Positions 18,723 through 27,464 of a stretch of 64,000 nt of DNA are shown here, piece by piece. The position numbers were made by a program, and so were the translations under genes. Each line of letters starts with the position of its first letter. Within the stretch, counting starts at the first letter, position 1. The stretch lies in assembly GCF_005862235.1 (NCBI RefSeq), contig NZ_VCEK01000001.1:310001-374000 (forward strand). The letters are read 5' to 3'. The DNA comes from Saccharomonospora piscinae. Lineage in GTDB: Bacteria > Actinomycetota > Actinomycetes > Mycobacteriales > Pseudonocardiaceae. Under the pieces are notes generated by a model that saw only the letters and a program-made list of their open reading frames with translations, was not told where the DNA came from and searched no databases.

Positions 18723-19912
18723 GGTCGGGTTCCCTTCGTCGATACTGCTTCGGTCGCCTCGGGTACCGAGAACACGGTCGCGGCGATCGTGCGCAGTTGC
18801 ACGTTCGACGTGCCCTCGTAGATTTTTCCGATCTTGGCGTCGCGGTAGTACTTCTCGGCCGGGCATGCGGTGGTGAAACCACTGCCGCCGAACGTCTCCA
18901 GGGCGTGGGAGGCGACGCGCTCGGCCACCTCGGAGGCGAGAAGCTTGGCGCCCGCGGTGTCGCGCAGCCGCTGGCGTGGGTCGTCCGGCCCGTCGGTCAG
19001 CGCGCGCGTCGTCTGGTACAGCGTCAGCCGCGCCGCGTCCACCTCGACCCGGAGGCGGGCCAGCGGGAAACGCACCCCCTGGAAGGCGGCGATCGGGTGA
19101 CCGAACTGCGCACGCCGCTCCGCGTAGGCGAGCGCGTGCCCGAGCGCGCCCTCGGCGAGGCCGACCAGTTGCGCGGCGATGCCGAGCTTGCCGATGTTGA
19201 GCGCCTCCACGGCGATCTGCATGCCCTGGCCCGCTCGGCCGAGGACGTTTTCCTCGGGCACGAACACGCCGTCGAACGTCACATCGCACGTCGAGCTCGC
19301 CCGGATGCCGAGCTTGTCGATGCGCGAGCCGATGCGCAGTCCGTCGCTGTCCCGGTCGACCAGGAACATCGTCAATGCCGGTGTGCGCGCGTCTGCCCCG
19401 GTCCGCGCGCACACCAGAAACACCCCGGCTTCGTGCGCACTGGTGATCCACGCTTTCTCGCCGTGGATGCGGTACCCGCCGGGCGCGGGCTCGGCCCGCG
19501 TGGTCATGGCGAACGCGTCGCTTCCCGCTTCGGCCTCCGAGAGCGCGAACGAGCCGACGACACCACCGGCGAGCGTGGGGAGAAAGCGCCGCTTCTGGTC
19601 ACCGGTGCCGTAGCGCACCAGTGCGGCGGCCAGGAGCGCGTTCTGCACGTCGACCAGCACCGCGATCGCGGGATCCACCCGCGCGAGCTGCTCGATGGCG
19701 AGAACGACGTCGAGCAGACCGGCGCCGAGCCCGCCGTAGGCCTCCGGTACCTCGATGCCCATCAGTCCCTGGGCGAACAGGTCCCGGACGAGCCGTGGAT
19801 CGTACTCGGCGTTGCGGTCCATGTCGGCGACCAGCGGAGCCACGCGGCTCTCGGCGAATTCGGCGACCGTGTCGCGGAACAGCCGTTCTCGATCGGACAG
19901 GACTGAATCCAT
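18719..19912 (-). CDS. Acyl-CoA dehydrogenase-like flavoprotein (candidate trans-acting partner of the pyridine-forming NRPS)
   Basis: A 397-residue FAD protein of the acyl-CoA dehydrogenase fold: N-terminal helical domain, 'FALSEAEAGSDA' and 'KAWITSA' (flavin and substrate contacts), and the C-terminal 'KIYEGTSNVQL' with the catalytic-base Glu. The ATG at 19912 has a GAGGTGG ribosome site. In caerulomycin and collismycin biosynthesis a trans-acting flavoprotein of this superfamily works with the Cy-A-PCP-terminal-C protein to close the pyridine ring. This gene sits in the operon of a protein with exactly that architecture, so the same role is proposed. Simple alpha,beta-desaturation of an acyl starter is the main alternative. 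Confidence 0.85.
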   Translation of the reverse strand: MDSVLSDRERLFRDTVAEFAESRVAPLVADMDRNAEYDPRLVRDLFAQGLMGIEVPEAYGGLGAGLLDVVLAIEQLARVDPAIAVLVDVQNALLAAALVRYGTGDQKRRFLPTLAGGVVGSFALSEAEAGSDAFAMTTRAEPAPGGYRIHGEKAWITSAHEAGVFLVCARTGADARTPALTMFLVDRDSDGLRIGSRIDKLGIRASSTCDVTFDGVFVPEENVLGRAGQGMQIAVEALNIGKLGIAAQLVGLAEGALGHALAYAERRAQFGHPIAAFQGVRFPLARLRVEVDAARLTLYQTTRALTDGPDDPRQRLRDTAGAKLLASEVAERVASHALETFGGSGFTTACPAEKYYRDAKIGKIYEGTSNVQLRTIAATVFSVPEATEAVSTKGTRP

Positions 19913-19922
19913 GCTCACCACC

Positions 19923-21152
19923 TCACGGGACCAGCCGGACAGGGAGCGTGCGAACACCGCGCAGCACGCACGAACGCACGCGACGAACCGGGCCGGCGGG
20001 TTGCACCTGGCGCACCCTCCGGGTCAGTTCCTCGAACAGCACTGTCAGCTCGATGCGGGCCAGTGCGGAGCCGAGGCAGAAGTGCCCACCCTGCCCGAAG
20101 GTGATGTGCTTGTTCGGCGTGCGGTCGATGTCGAAGGTCTGGGGGGCGTCGAAAACCGCGGGGTCACGGTTCGCCGCGGCGTTGAAGACGACGACCTTCT
20201 CCCCTGCGCGGATTCGTTGCCCGCCGAGTTCGGTGTCCGTGGTGGCGGTGCGCAACACGTGCATGCCGGGCGTGGTCCACCGGAGGATCTCCTCGACGGC
20301 GGTCGGCACGGTGGCCGGATCGTCGCGCAGCCGCCGCCAGGCGCCCTCGTTCGTCATGCAGGCGAGCAGCCCGCCCGCCGCGGCGTGCCGGGTGGTCTCG
20401 TTGCCGCCGATGATCAGATTGGTGCAGTTGAGCAGCACCTCCTCGACGTCGAGCCGGTCTCCGTCGATCTCGCCGCGGGCCAGGATGGAAACCAGGTCCT
20501 CGCCGGGATCGCGCCGCCGCCGATCGGCGAGTTCGCGGTAGTAGTCGAAGATCTCGCCGTAGGCCTCCAGCCGGTCCCCCGTGGTGACCTCGGCGGCCGA
20601 AGCGGGATCACCACCGCCGAACGCGGTGCTCGTCAGGTGATACATCCAGTCCTGGTCGGCGCGGGGAACACCGAGCAGGTCGCAAATGATCGCCACGGGA
20701 AGCCGCGCGGCGACGTCGTCGACGAACTCGCAGCCGCCCGCGGAGATGGCGCGCCCGAGCAACTGCCCGACCGTGTCCCGCACCGTGTGTTCCAGCTTGC
20801 CCATCGTGCGCGGGGTGAACGCCCGATTGACGATCTTGCGAAGTTTGGTGTGCCGAGGGGGGTCGGTGGACACCAGCATCCTGCCCGCGGCGGGGTCACC
20901 GGCGCCCGTGTCCGCTCCGAGCACCATGCCGCGTTCGGAGGAGAACGTCGTCGCGTCGCGGTAGACGGCGACCGCGTCGGCGTACCGGGTCAGCGCCCAG
21001 AAGGCGGCCACGCCCGTTCCCGGGTTGCGATACACCGGACTCCGCTCGCGCAACCGTGCCCAGACCGCGTCCGGATCACCGTGTTCGTAGAGGTCGAGAT
21101 CGGCGAGGTTCACGGTCCCGGCCGCCGCCTCGGCCACTCCCTGTGCCGGCAC
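19923..21152 (-). CDS. Cytochrome P450
   Basis: Bacterial class P450 of about 409 residues: I-helix 'GGNETTRHA' (oxygen activation, with Asn-Glu in place of the common acidic pair), ExxR in 'EEILRW', and heme ligand Cys 359 in 'FGQGGHFCLGSALARIE'. The exact start is uncertain; the GTG at 21152 lies just past the preceding stop, and a GTG at 21113 would give the more common 396 residues. Within a thiazolyl-pyridine pathway it could hydroxylate the alkyl side chain, since WS75624 and karnamicin side chains are hydroxylated (inference). Ring oxidation is the alternative. Confidence 0.9.
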   Translation of the reverse strand: MPAQGVAEAAAGTVNLADLDLYEHGDPDAVWARLRERSPVYRNPGTGVAAFWALTRYADAVAVYRDATTFSSERGMVLGADTGAGDPAAGRMLVSTDPPRHTKLRKIVNRAFTPRTMGKLEHTVRDTVGQLLGRAISAGGCEFVDDVAARLPVAIICDLLGVPRADQDWMYHLTSTAFGGGDPASAAEVTTGDRLEAYGEIFDYYRELADRRRRDPGEDLVSILARGEIDGDRLDVEEVLLNCTNLIIGGNETTRHAAAGGLLACMTNEGAWRRLRDDPATVPTAVEEILRWTTPGMHVLRTATTDTELGGQRIRAGEKVVVFNAAANRDPAVFDAPQTFDIDRTPNKHITFGQGGHFCLGSALARIELTVLFEELTRRVRQVQPAGPVRRVRSCVLRGVRTLPVRLVP

Positions 21153-21157
21153 GGTGC

Positions 21158-22339
21158 TCAGCTCGCCGGGGTCAGGTCGAAGGTCAGCATCTGCTCCCAG
21201 CTGCGCACCGACTTGTCGGCGGGTGCCTTCCGCGTACTGAAGTTCCTGATCATGCACATCAACCTGTTCTCGAACTTCTGCAGTTTGTCCAGAGTGAAGA
21301 TCCGTTTGCGCAGCCAGTCGATCCGTGGCTTGCGCCGGGCTTCGTAGGCCCGGAGCGCTTCGACGGGATCGGTGTTGGTGGCGAGTTCCGCACCGAGCAC
21401 GACGGCGTCCTCGACGGCCTGACAGGCACCTTGCGCGAACACCGTCGGCATGGCGTGCGCGGCGTCCCCGAGCAACGTCACCGGACCCGAGCCCCACACC
21501 TCCGCTGTTTCCCGGACCAGTACGGGGCTCACGACGATGCGCTCGCTCGGGGTGGACTCGATGAGCTGGTGAAACGGCGCGGGGAATCCGGCGACGAAGT
21601 CGAGGACGGCGCGTTTCGGGTCGTCTCCGGCGTCCAGCCGTCGTTTCAGGGGGCTGGTGGCCCCGACCGTCCACGACACCGTACCGTCGGCCAACGGCCA
21701 GCAGCCCGCGCCGCCGCCTCGCGGCCCCCAGACCATCGTGACCGTGTTCGGGTCGGTGCCGTGCCCGTTCCGCGCGATGCCGCGGATGGGAAAGCTGCTG
21801 GCCAGGGGGTCGCCGTCGCCGACGAGCTGGTTGCGGATCGTGGAGCGGGCACCGTCGGCGCCGACGAGGACGGCACCCTCCTCGACGCGGCCGTCGGCGA
21901 GCTGGAGGGCCACGCCCTTCTCCGTTTCCCGGTAGCCAGCACACCCGGTTCCGGTGTGGACGGGGATGTCCGCGTCCACACAGGCCTGATACAGCAACCG
22001 CGACAGCTCGGAGCGGCGGATGTTCACCGACGTGGTGCCGAGGCGCCGCCCGATGTCGGCGATCGGGGTTTCGCCGATCAACCCGCCCCGGTGATCCCGC
22101 AACAGCATCCGCTCGATCGGATCGCCCGCGTCTCGGACCTCCCGGCCGAGACCGACTCGGTCGAGTGCGGTGACCGCGTTGCCCCACAGGTTGAACGCGG
22201 TTCCGGCTTCGCGCAGGGGGTCATCGGTGCGCTCGAAGACCACGACCTCGGCACCCGCGCCGTGGGCGGCGAGCGCGGCACACAGCCCGCCGATCCCCCC
22301 GCCCGCGATCAGGACCCTGCGGCCCGTGCTTGCTGCCAT
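21158..22339 (-). CDS. Class A FAD-dependent monooxygenase
   Basis: A 393-residue aromatic hydroxylase-type flavoprotein: 'LIAGGGIGGLCAALAAHGAG' at the N-terminus, the DG motif 'LVGADGARSTIRNQL', and the second FAD motif 'PVTLLGDAAHAMPTVFAQGACQA'. The ATG at 22339 has a perfect AAGGAGG ribosome site and overlaps the NRPS 3' end by 31 bases, so it is translated with the assembly line. It is the best candidate for hydroxylating the pyridine carbon next to the 4-oxygen before O-methylation, as the 4,5-dioxygenated WS75624/karnamicin ring requires (inference). Confidence 0.88.
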   Translation of the reverse strand: MAASTGRRVLIAGGGIGGLCAALAAHGAGAEVVVFERTDDPLREAGTAFNLWGNAVTALDRVGLGREVRDAGDPIERMLLRDHRGGLIGETPIADIGRRLGTTSVNIRRSELSRLLYQACVDADIPVHTGTGCAGYRETEKGVALQLADGRVEEGAVLVGADGARSTIRNQLVGDGDPLASSFPIRGIARNGHGTDPNTVTMVWGPRGGGAGCWPLADGTVSWTVGATSPLKRRLDAGDDPKRAVLDFVAGFPAPFHQLIESTPSERIVVSPVLVRETAEVWGSGPVTLLGDAAHAMPTVFAQGACQAVEDAVVLGAELATNTDPVEALRAYEARRKPRIDWLRKRIFTLDKLQKFENRLMCMIRNFSTRKAPADKSVRSWEQMLTFDLTPAS

Positions 22340-25300
22340 GAGTCGGCCTCCTTGCCCTGTTCACCGATGAATCCGATTTCTTCCAGGTGTTCGAGGTAGC
22401 GCCGCAGTACCGGACCGTCGACCGGAGGGCAGCTGACCTCGTCCCCGAGCAGCTCCCGCGTGCGCGTGGACTCGAACCGGGGATCGCGCAGGCGATGGCT
22501 GGCGTGCTGGGTCCACTCGGACAGCAGGGTGATCGCGACGGTCCAGTCCTCGTCGACGGCCTGGCTGGAGTGGGCCAGCAGCCGGGCGTACCAGTCGGTC
22601 ATCTTCGCTGAGTCCGTCTCGTACCCGGCGAGCTCGAAACCGGCCTGCAGGTCGGGAAAACGCAGTGGGCGCGGGTTGACGAGGTGGAAGACGCCCCCGA
22701 TGGCCTCGCGACGGCGTGCGATCGCGGCGATGGCCGCGCCGACGTAGTCCACCGGCACCATGTCCAGGACGCCGTCGAAGTTCGGCAGCACCTTCAGCGC
22801 CGCGCTGGCCCGCAGCAGCTCGGCGAGCGCGTCGCTGTGCGCGAGCCACGCGCCGGTGGCGCTGTCCCCGCTGACCCGGCCGAGCCGGTGCACCACCACC
22901 GGCAGTCCCCGGTCGCGGGCCTCGGTGACCAGCCGCTCGGCGACCCACTTGGTCTCGGTGTAGCCGTTGGGCAACGCCGGCGCCGCGGCGTCCAGGTCCA
23001 CCTCGACACCGCGGTACTCCCCTTCGGCCGCGGCGCGGGCGGGAAAGACGCCCACCCCGGAGATGTGGTGCAGCACCGAGGTGCGCCCGGTGCAGGCGAG
23101 GCGGATCATCTCCTTGGTGCCCTGCACGTTGGTCGAACGCAGCCTGCGGTACGGATAAAGGAAGTTGACGTGGGCACCGAAGTGGTAGAGCTCGGTGCAA
23201 CGCTGCCCGTAGCGCGCGAACCGCTCCTCGCCCAATCCCAGGTAGGGCTGCGACAGGTCGCCGGGCACCGGGTGCAGCCGCTCCGCGAACGCCTCGTCCC
23301 ACCAACCCAGCGAGCGCAGGTGTTCCACCAGCCTGTCCCGGCCCTCCTCTTCGCCGCTCGCCCGGACCAGGCAGTGCACGTCCGCGTCGGTCGTGCGCAG
23401 CAACTCGACCACGAGCCGTGCCCCGGGGAATCCGGTGACACCGGTGACGAAGACGTCCTGTGGGTCGCCGATCCATTCCCATTCCCGGTGGGGAACGAGG
23501 TCGTCGTCCAGTTCGGCTTCGCGGGCGAGATCCACGGTGCCCGGCCGGTCGGGGCCTTCGCGCACGGCGCCGCCACCGTCGACGACGGTCGCGAGGGAGG
23601 CGACGGTGGGTGATTCGTACAGCCTGCGCAGTGGCACGTTCACCCGCCAGATCCCGCGGATCTCGTTGACGGCCCTGGTGGCGACCAGCGAGTGCAGACC
23701 GAGGTCGACGAGGTTGTCCTCGGCCCCGACCCGAGGCACGTCCAGCAGTTCGCCCAGCACCTCGGCGATGCGCTGCTCGGTCGGTGTCCTGGGGGCGACG
23801 TAGTCGCTGCCGTCCCGGCTCGGGTCGGCAGCGGGCAGGGCCTGGTGGTCGACCTTGCCGTTGGCCCGCACCGGAAGCCGGTCGAGCACCGACACCGTGA
23901 CCGGCACCATGTGCTCCGGCAGCGCATCGGCACACCGGCGTTTCAGCTCCTCGCCGAAAGCGGACTCGTCACCGGGCTCACCGGCACAGACCACGAACGC
24001 GAGCAAGCGCTCGCCCGCGCTCCCGCCACCCGCGACGGTGGCCACCGCGGCGCGAACCCGGTCATCGCCGCGCAGCGTGTCCTCGACCTCGCCGAGTTCC
24101 ACCCGAAAGCCGCGCACCTTCACCTGGCCGTCGGCCCGGCCGATAAAGGCCAGTTCGCCCTCGGCGGTCAGCCGCGCCAGGTCTCCGCTGGCGTAGCAAC
24201 GTCCGGGGGTCTCCCCGGCCGGGTGCGGATCGGTGCCGAACCGTCGTGCGGTGCGTTCGGCGTCGCCCAGGTAACCCGCGGCGACACCAGGGCCGCACAG
24301 CAGCATCTCCCCGGGCGCGCCGTGGGGTGCGAGGTGACCGTGCTGATCGAGCAGGTGGATGCTGGTGTCGACGAGCGGCTGCCCGATCAACGCTCGCGCC
24401 TGCGGATCGCGGCTCTCCGCCGCGCGCAGCCGGTGCGCACAGACCCAGACCGTGGCCTCGGTGGGGCCGTAGGCGTTGACGACCTGGATGGCGTCGCCGC
24501 GCCGGTCGAACCAGTCCCGAAGCGAGCGTGGGTCGACCTTCTCGCCGCCCAGCACCACCAACCGCAACGCGAGGTCGGGCCGGTGTTCGGCGTCGGCGGG
24601 AAGGAGCTGGCCGAAAGCCGACGGCGACTGGGTACACACGGTGACCCGTTCCCGGTCCAGCAGTTCCAGGAAGTCGGCCGGTGACCTGGTGACCCAGTAG
24701 GCGGCGACGACCAGCCGCGCCCCGTGGGTGAGTGCTCCCCACATCTCCCAGCTCGCCCCGTCGAAGGCGGGTGAGAAGAACATCGACCACACGTCGTCGG
24801 CGCCCAGCCCGAATTCCTGGCGCGCCGCTGCCGCCAGCCGCAGCACGTTGTGGTGGGTCACCAGCACACCCTTGGGTCTGCCGGTGGAACCGGAGGTGTA
24901 CATGACGTAGGCGATGTCGTCCGCGTCGAGGTCGACCGCGCGGGGGCGCGCGTCGGCGAGATCGCCGTCCAGCGCCACGATGGCCGGTGCGTGCTCCCCG
25001 GCCGCCGCGCGCAGCCCTTCGACGAACCTGGTGTCCGCGAGCACCGCCGCGGCCGAGGAGTCCGACAGCACGAGCGCGTGCCTGCCGGGCGGATCGGCGG
25101 GATCGAGCGGCACGTAGGCCGCCCCTGCCGTGAGCACACCGAGGACACCGGCGACGAACCGTGCCGAACGGTCGGCGCAGACCGCGACCCGCGTACCCGG
25201 TTCGACGCCGTGGGCCTGGAGGGCCGCGGCGACGCGGTCGGCGTAGCGGACGAGTTCGCGGTAGGTCAGTGAGCCGTCCTCGCCGGTGACGGCGATCTTG

Positions 25301-26730
25301 TCCGGTGTGCGGTCGGCGTGCTCGCGCACCACCTGTGGCAGGTTGCGCCCGGTCGGCACCCGCCCGGTCCGGCGCAGCCGCGCGAGGATGTCGCGGCGTT
25401 CCCGCTCCCCGACCACGTCGATCCGGCCGATCGGGGTCTCCGGGGCGGCGATGAGTGCCGCGAGCGTGGTTCGGAGCCGGTCCAGCATCCGCTGCGCGGT
25501 GGTCGCGCTGAACCTGCGCCGTTCGTAGATCACGCGCATCGGCATGTCGTCGCCGGGCAGCGCGATCAGGCTCATCGGGTACTGCGGCCTGCCGTCGACG
25601 TGGTAGCCGAGCAGTTCCAGGTTCTCCTCCGCGAACGAGATGTCCGGGATCGGCACGTTCTCGTAGGACACGATCGTTTCGAACAGTTCCTCGGAGTTCG
25701 GTACCTCGCTCACCGCGCGGATGTGGGGCAAGGAAGCGCCCGCGTGCTCGCGGACGTCGATGATCTGGTTCTGCAGGTCGCGCAGCCAGTCGACGGCCGC
25801 CTGTCCGGGGTCGAGCCGGGCACGAACCGGCAGTGTGGTGATCAGTGGCCCGACGACGCTCTCGATGCCGGGCACCTCGGACGGCCGATGTGACATCGTC
25901 GCACCGACCACGACGTCGTCCACTCCGTAACAGCGCGACAGCACCAGTGTCCACGCGCCCTGCACGAGCGTGTTGAGGGTGAGCCGCCGTTCACGGGCGA
26001 GTTCGTTCAGCGGCTCGGCGAGCTCACCGAGATCGCACTCGGCGTAGCCGTGGGTCACGGTCTCCGCCGAGCCGTCGAACCGGTCACCGAGGTCGAGCGG
26101 CGGTGGTGGCCGGTAGCCGTCGAGTTGCTCGGCCCAGTAGTGGTCGAGCGCGGCGGCGTCCTGTTCGCGCCACCAACCTACGTAGTCCCGGGTAGAGTTC
26201 GCCGCGGGGAGCCGCACCTCGCGGCCGTGATAGATCGCCTTGTACAGGGTGACGAAGTCGCCCATGATCAGGCCGAACGACCACCCGTCCATCACCAGGT
26301 GCGAGAACCGCCAGGCGAGGCGGTAGGTGTCGGCGTCCATCCGGAACACGGTCAGCCGGAACAGCGGGGCCGTCTCCAGGTCGAAACCCTGCCTGCGCTC
26401 GTCGAGCAGGTACTCGGTGAACCGCCGCTCGCGCTCCGGCTCGTCCAGTCCGCGCAGATCGACCTCGTCCAGTGGCAGCCTCGCGTGGCGCTGGACGATC
26501 TGCACCGGGCGGTTGATGTCCTCCCAGGAGAAGGCCGTCCGCAACCCGGGGTGGCGGCCGATGATGACGTCCCACGCCGCGCGCACCACCTCGGTCCGCA
26601 GCTCGCCCCGCATCGTGAAGTACATCTGTTCCAGGTAGTAACCGGCGGACGGTGCCTGAAGACAGTGGAACAGCAGACCGTGCTGCAGCGGTGTCAGGTC
26701 GTAGACGTCCTCGATGTTCTTCGCTGTCAT
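22309..26730 (-). CDS. NRPS: C-A-PCP-reductase (terminal module)
   Basis: A 1473-residue peptide synthetase. The condensation domain (about 10-440) has 'SHLVMDG' with catalytic His 144. The adenylation domain (about 465-970) has 'YTSGSTGRPKG' and 'YGPTEATVW'. My by-eye specificity code is roughly D-G-W-T-V-L-A-V-W, which I cannot match to a known residue. The carrier Ser is 1014 ('GLHSLV'). The C-terminal thioester reductase (about 1088-1460) has the NAD(P)H motif 'GVTGFPG' and Tyr1257-Lys1261 ('YTETK'), so the chain should leave as an aldehyde or alcohol. Equivalent caerulomycin proteins (C-A-PCP) add a sacrificial leucine and lack, as far as I recall, a reductase. Confidence 0.92.
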   Translation of the reverse strand: MTAKNIEDVYDLTPLQHGLLFHCLQAPSAGYYLEQMYFTMRGELRTEVVRAAWDVIIGRHPGLRTAFSWEDINRPVQIVQRHARLPLDEVDLRGLDEPERERRFTEYLLDERRQGFDLETAPLFRLTVFRMDADTYRLAWRFSHLVMDGWSFGLIMGDFVTLYKAIYHGREVRLPAANSTRDYVGWWREQDAAALDHYWAEQLDGYRPPPPLDLGDRFDGSAETVTHGYAECDLGELAEPLNELARERRLTLNTLVQGAWTLVLSRCYGVDDVVVGATMSHRPSEVPGIESVVGPLITTLPVRARLDPGQAAVDWLRDLQNQIIDVREHAGASLPHIRAVSEVPNSEELFETIVSYENVPIPDISFAEENLELLGYHVDGRPQYPMSLIALPGDDMPMRVIYERRRFSATTAQRMLDRLRTTLAALIAAPETPIGRIDVVGERERRDILARLRRTGRVPTGRNLPQVVREHADRTPDKIAVTGEDGSLTYRELVRYADRVAAALQAHGVEPGTRVAVCADRSARFVAGVLGVLTAGAAYVPLDPADPPGRHALVLSDSSAAAVLADTRFVEGLRAAAGEHAPAIVALDGDLADARPRAVDLDADDIAYVMYTSGSTGRPKGVLVTHHNVLRLAAAARQEFGLGADDVWSMFFSPAFDGASWEMWGALTHGARLVVAAYWVTRSPADFLELLDRERVTVCTQSPSAFGQLLPADAEHRPDLALRLVVLGGEKVDPRSLRDWFDRRGDAIQVVNAYGPTEATVWVCAHRLRAAESRDPQARALIGQPLVDTSIHLLDQHGHLAPHGAPGEMLLCGPGVAAGYLGDAERTARRFGTDPHPAGETPGRCYASGDLARLTAEGELAFIGRADGQVKVRGFRVELGEVEDTLRGDDRVRAAVATVAGGGSAGERLLAFVVCAGEPGDESAFGEELKRRCADALPEHMVPVTVSVLDRLPVRANGKVDHQALPAADPSRDGSDYVAPRTPTEQRIAEVLGELLDVPRVGAEDNLVDLGLHSLVATRAVNEIRGIWRVNVPLRRLYESPTVASLATVVDGGGAVREGPDRPGTVDLAREAELDDDLVPHREWEWIGDPQDVFVTGVTGFPGARLVVELLRTTDADVHCLVRASGEEEGRDRLVEHLRSLGWWDEAFAERLHPVPGDLSQPYLGLGEERFARYGQRCTELYHFGAHVNFLYPYRRLRSTNVQGTKEMIRLACTGRTSVLHHISGVGVFPARAAAEGEYRGVEVDLDAAAPALPNGYTETKWVAERLVTEARDRGLPVVVHRLGRVSGDSATGAWLAHSDALAELLRASAALKVLPNFDGVLDMVPVDYVGAAIAAIARRREAIGGVFHLVNPRPLRFPDLQAGFELAGYETDSAKMTDWYARLLAHSSQAVDEDWTVAITLLSEWTQHASHRLRDPRFESTRTRELLGDEVSCPPVDGPVLRRYLEHLEEIGFIGEQGKEADSWQQARAAGS

Positions 26731-26732
26731 GG

Positions 26733-27464
26733 CTACGCGATTCCCCTCCGCCGCGCGGTTCCGGCTCCTCGTTCCGGCCGCAGCGCCGAGGCGAGCAGCC
26801 GGAGCAGATTGGTGCGGTCGGTCTCCAGGAAGAAGTGGTCACCGGGGTGGATCCGGACGGAGAACTCAGAGTCGGTGTAGGACTCCCACTCCCGCACGTC
26901 GGTTTCCGGCGCTTCCTCGTCGGCGTCCCCGGCGAAGGCGGTCACCGGGCAGGTGAGCGTGACCGCGTTGCGTGGGACGTACTTCTCGGCCAGGGCGAAG
27001 TCCGCGCGCAGCACGGGCAGCAACAACTCCTTCATCTGGTCGTTGGCGGCCACTTCGGGTGGTGTGCCGCCCAGGTGGGCGATGTGCGCCCACAGGGCCT
27101 CGTCGGTCAGGACGTGTGCCTGGTTGCGCGCGGGCAGATGCGGCGCTGCGGCCCCGGAGGGGAAGAAGTGCTCCGGCGGCCTGCCCTCCCGCTGCAGCGC
27201 GCAGCTCAGCTCGTAGCCGAGCAGGGCACCCAGACTGTGCCCGAAGACCGAGTACGGGCGGTGCGCGCGGGGACGTAGGTGGTCCAGCAGGTCGGCCACC
27301 AGCGGTTCGAGTTCACCCAGCGGTGGTTCGGTGAACCGGTGGCCCCGGCCCGGCAGTTCGATGGGCACGACGTCGATCCAGTCCGGCAGCTCCCGCTCCC
27401 AGCCCCGGAAGGTTCCGGCCGACCCTCCGGCGTAGGGCAGGCAGAACAGGGTGTGTGTCGTCAC
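26733..27464 (-). CDS. Type II thioesterase
   Basis: A 243-residue stand-alone alpha/beta-hydrolase thioesterase: 'LFCLPYAGGSAG' at the N-terminus, nucleophile Ser in 'GHSLGALLG', and the catalytic His in 'GDHFFL'. These editing enzymes clear misprimed acyl or aminoacyl groups from carrier proteins. The GTG at 27464 overlaps the stop of the PKS-NRPS gene (GTGA) and follows a GGGGAGC ribosome site; the longer frame upstream is an artefact. It lies between the two large synthetases, as usual. Confidence 0.92.
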   Translation of the reverse strand: MTTHTLFCLPYAGGSAGTFRGWERELPDWIDVVPIELPGRGHRFTEPPLGELEPLVADLLDHLRPRAHRPYSVFGHSLGALLGYELSCALQREGRPPEHFFPSGAAAPHLPARNQAHVLTDEALWAHIAHLGGTPPEVAANDQMKELLLPVLRADFALAEKYVPRNAVTLTCPVTAFAGDADEEAPETDVREWESYTDSEFSVRIHPGDHFFLETDRTNLLRLLASALRPERGAGTARRRGIA

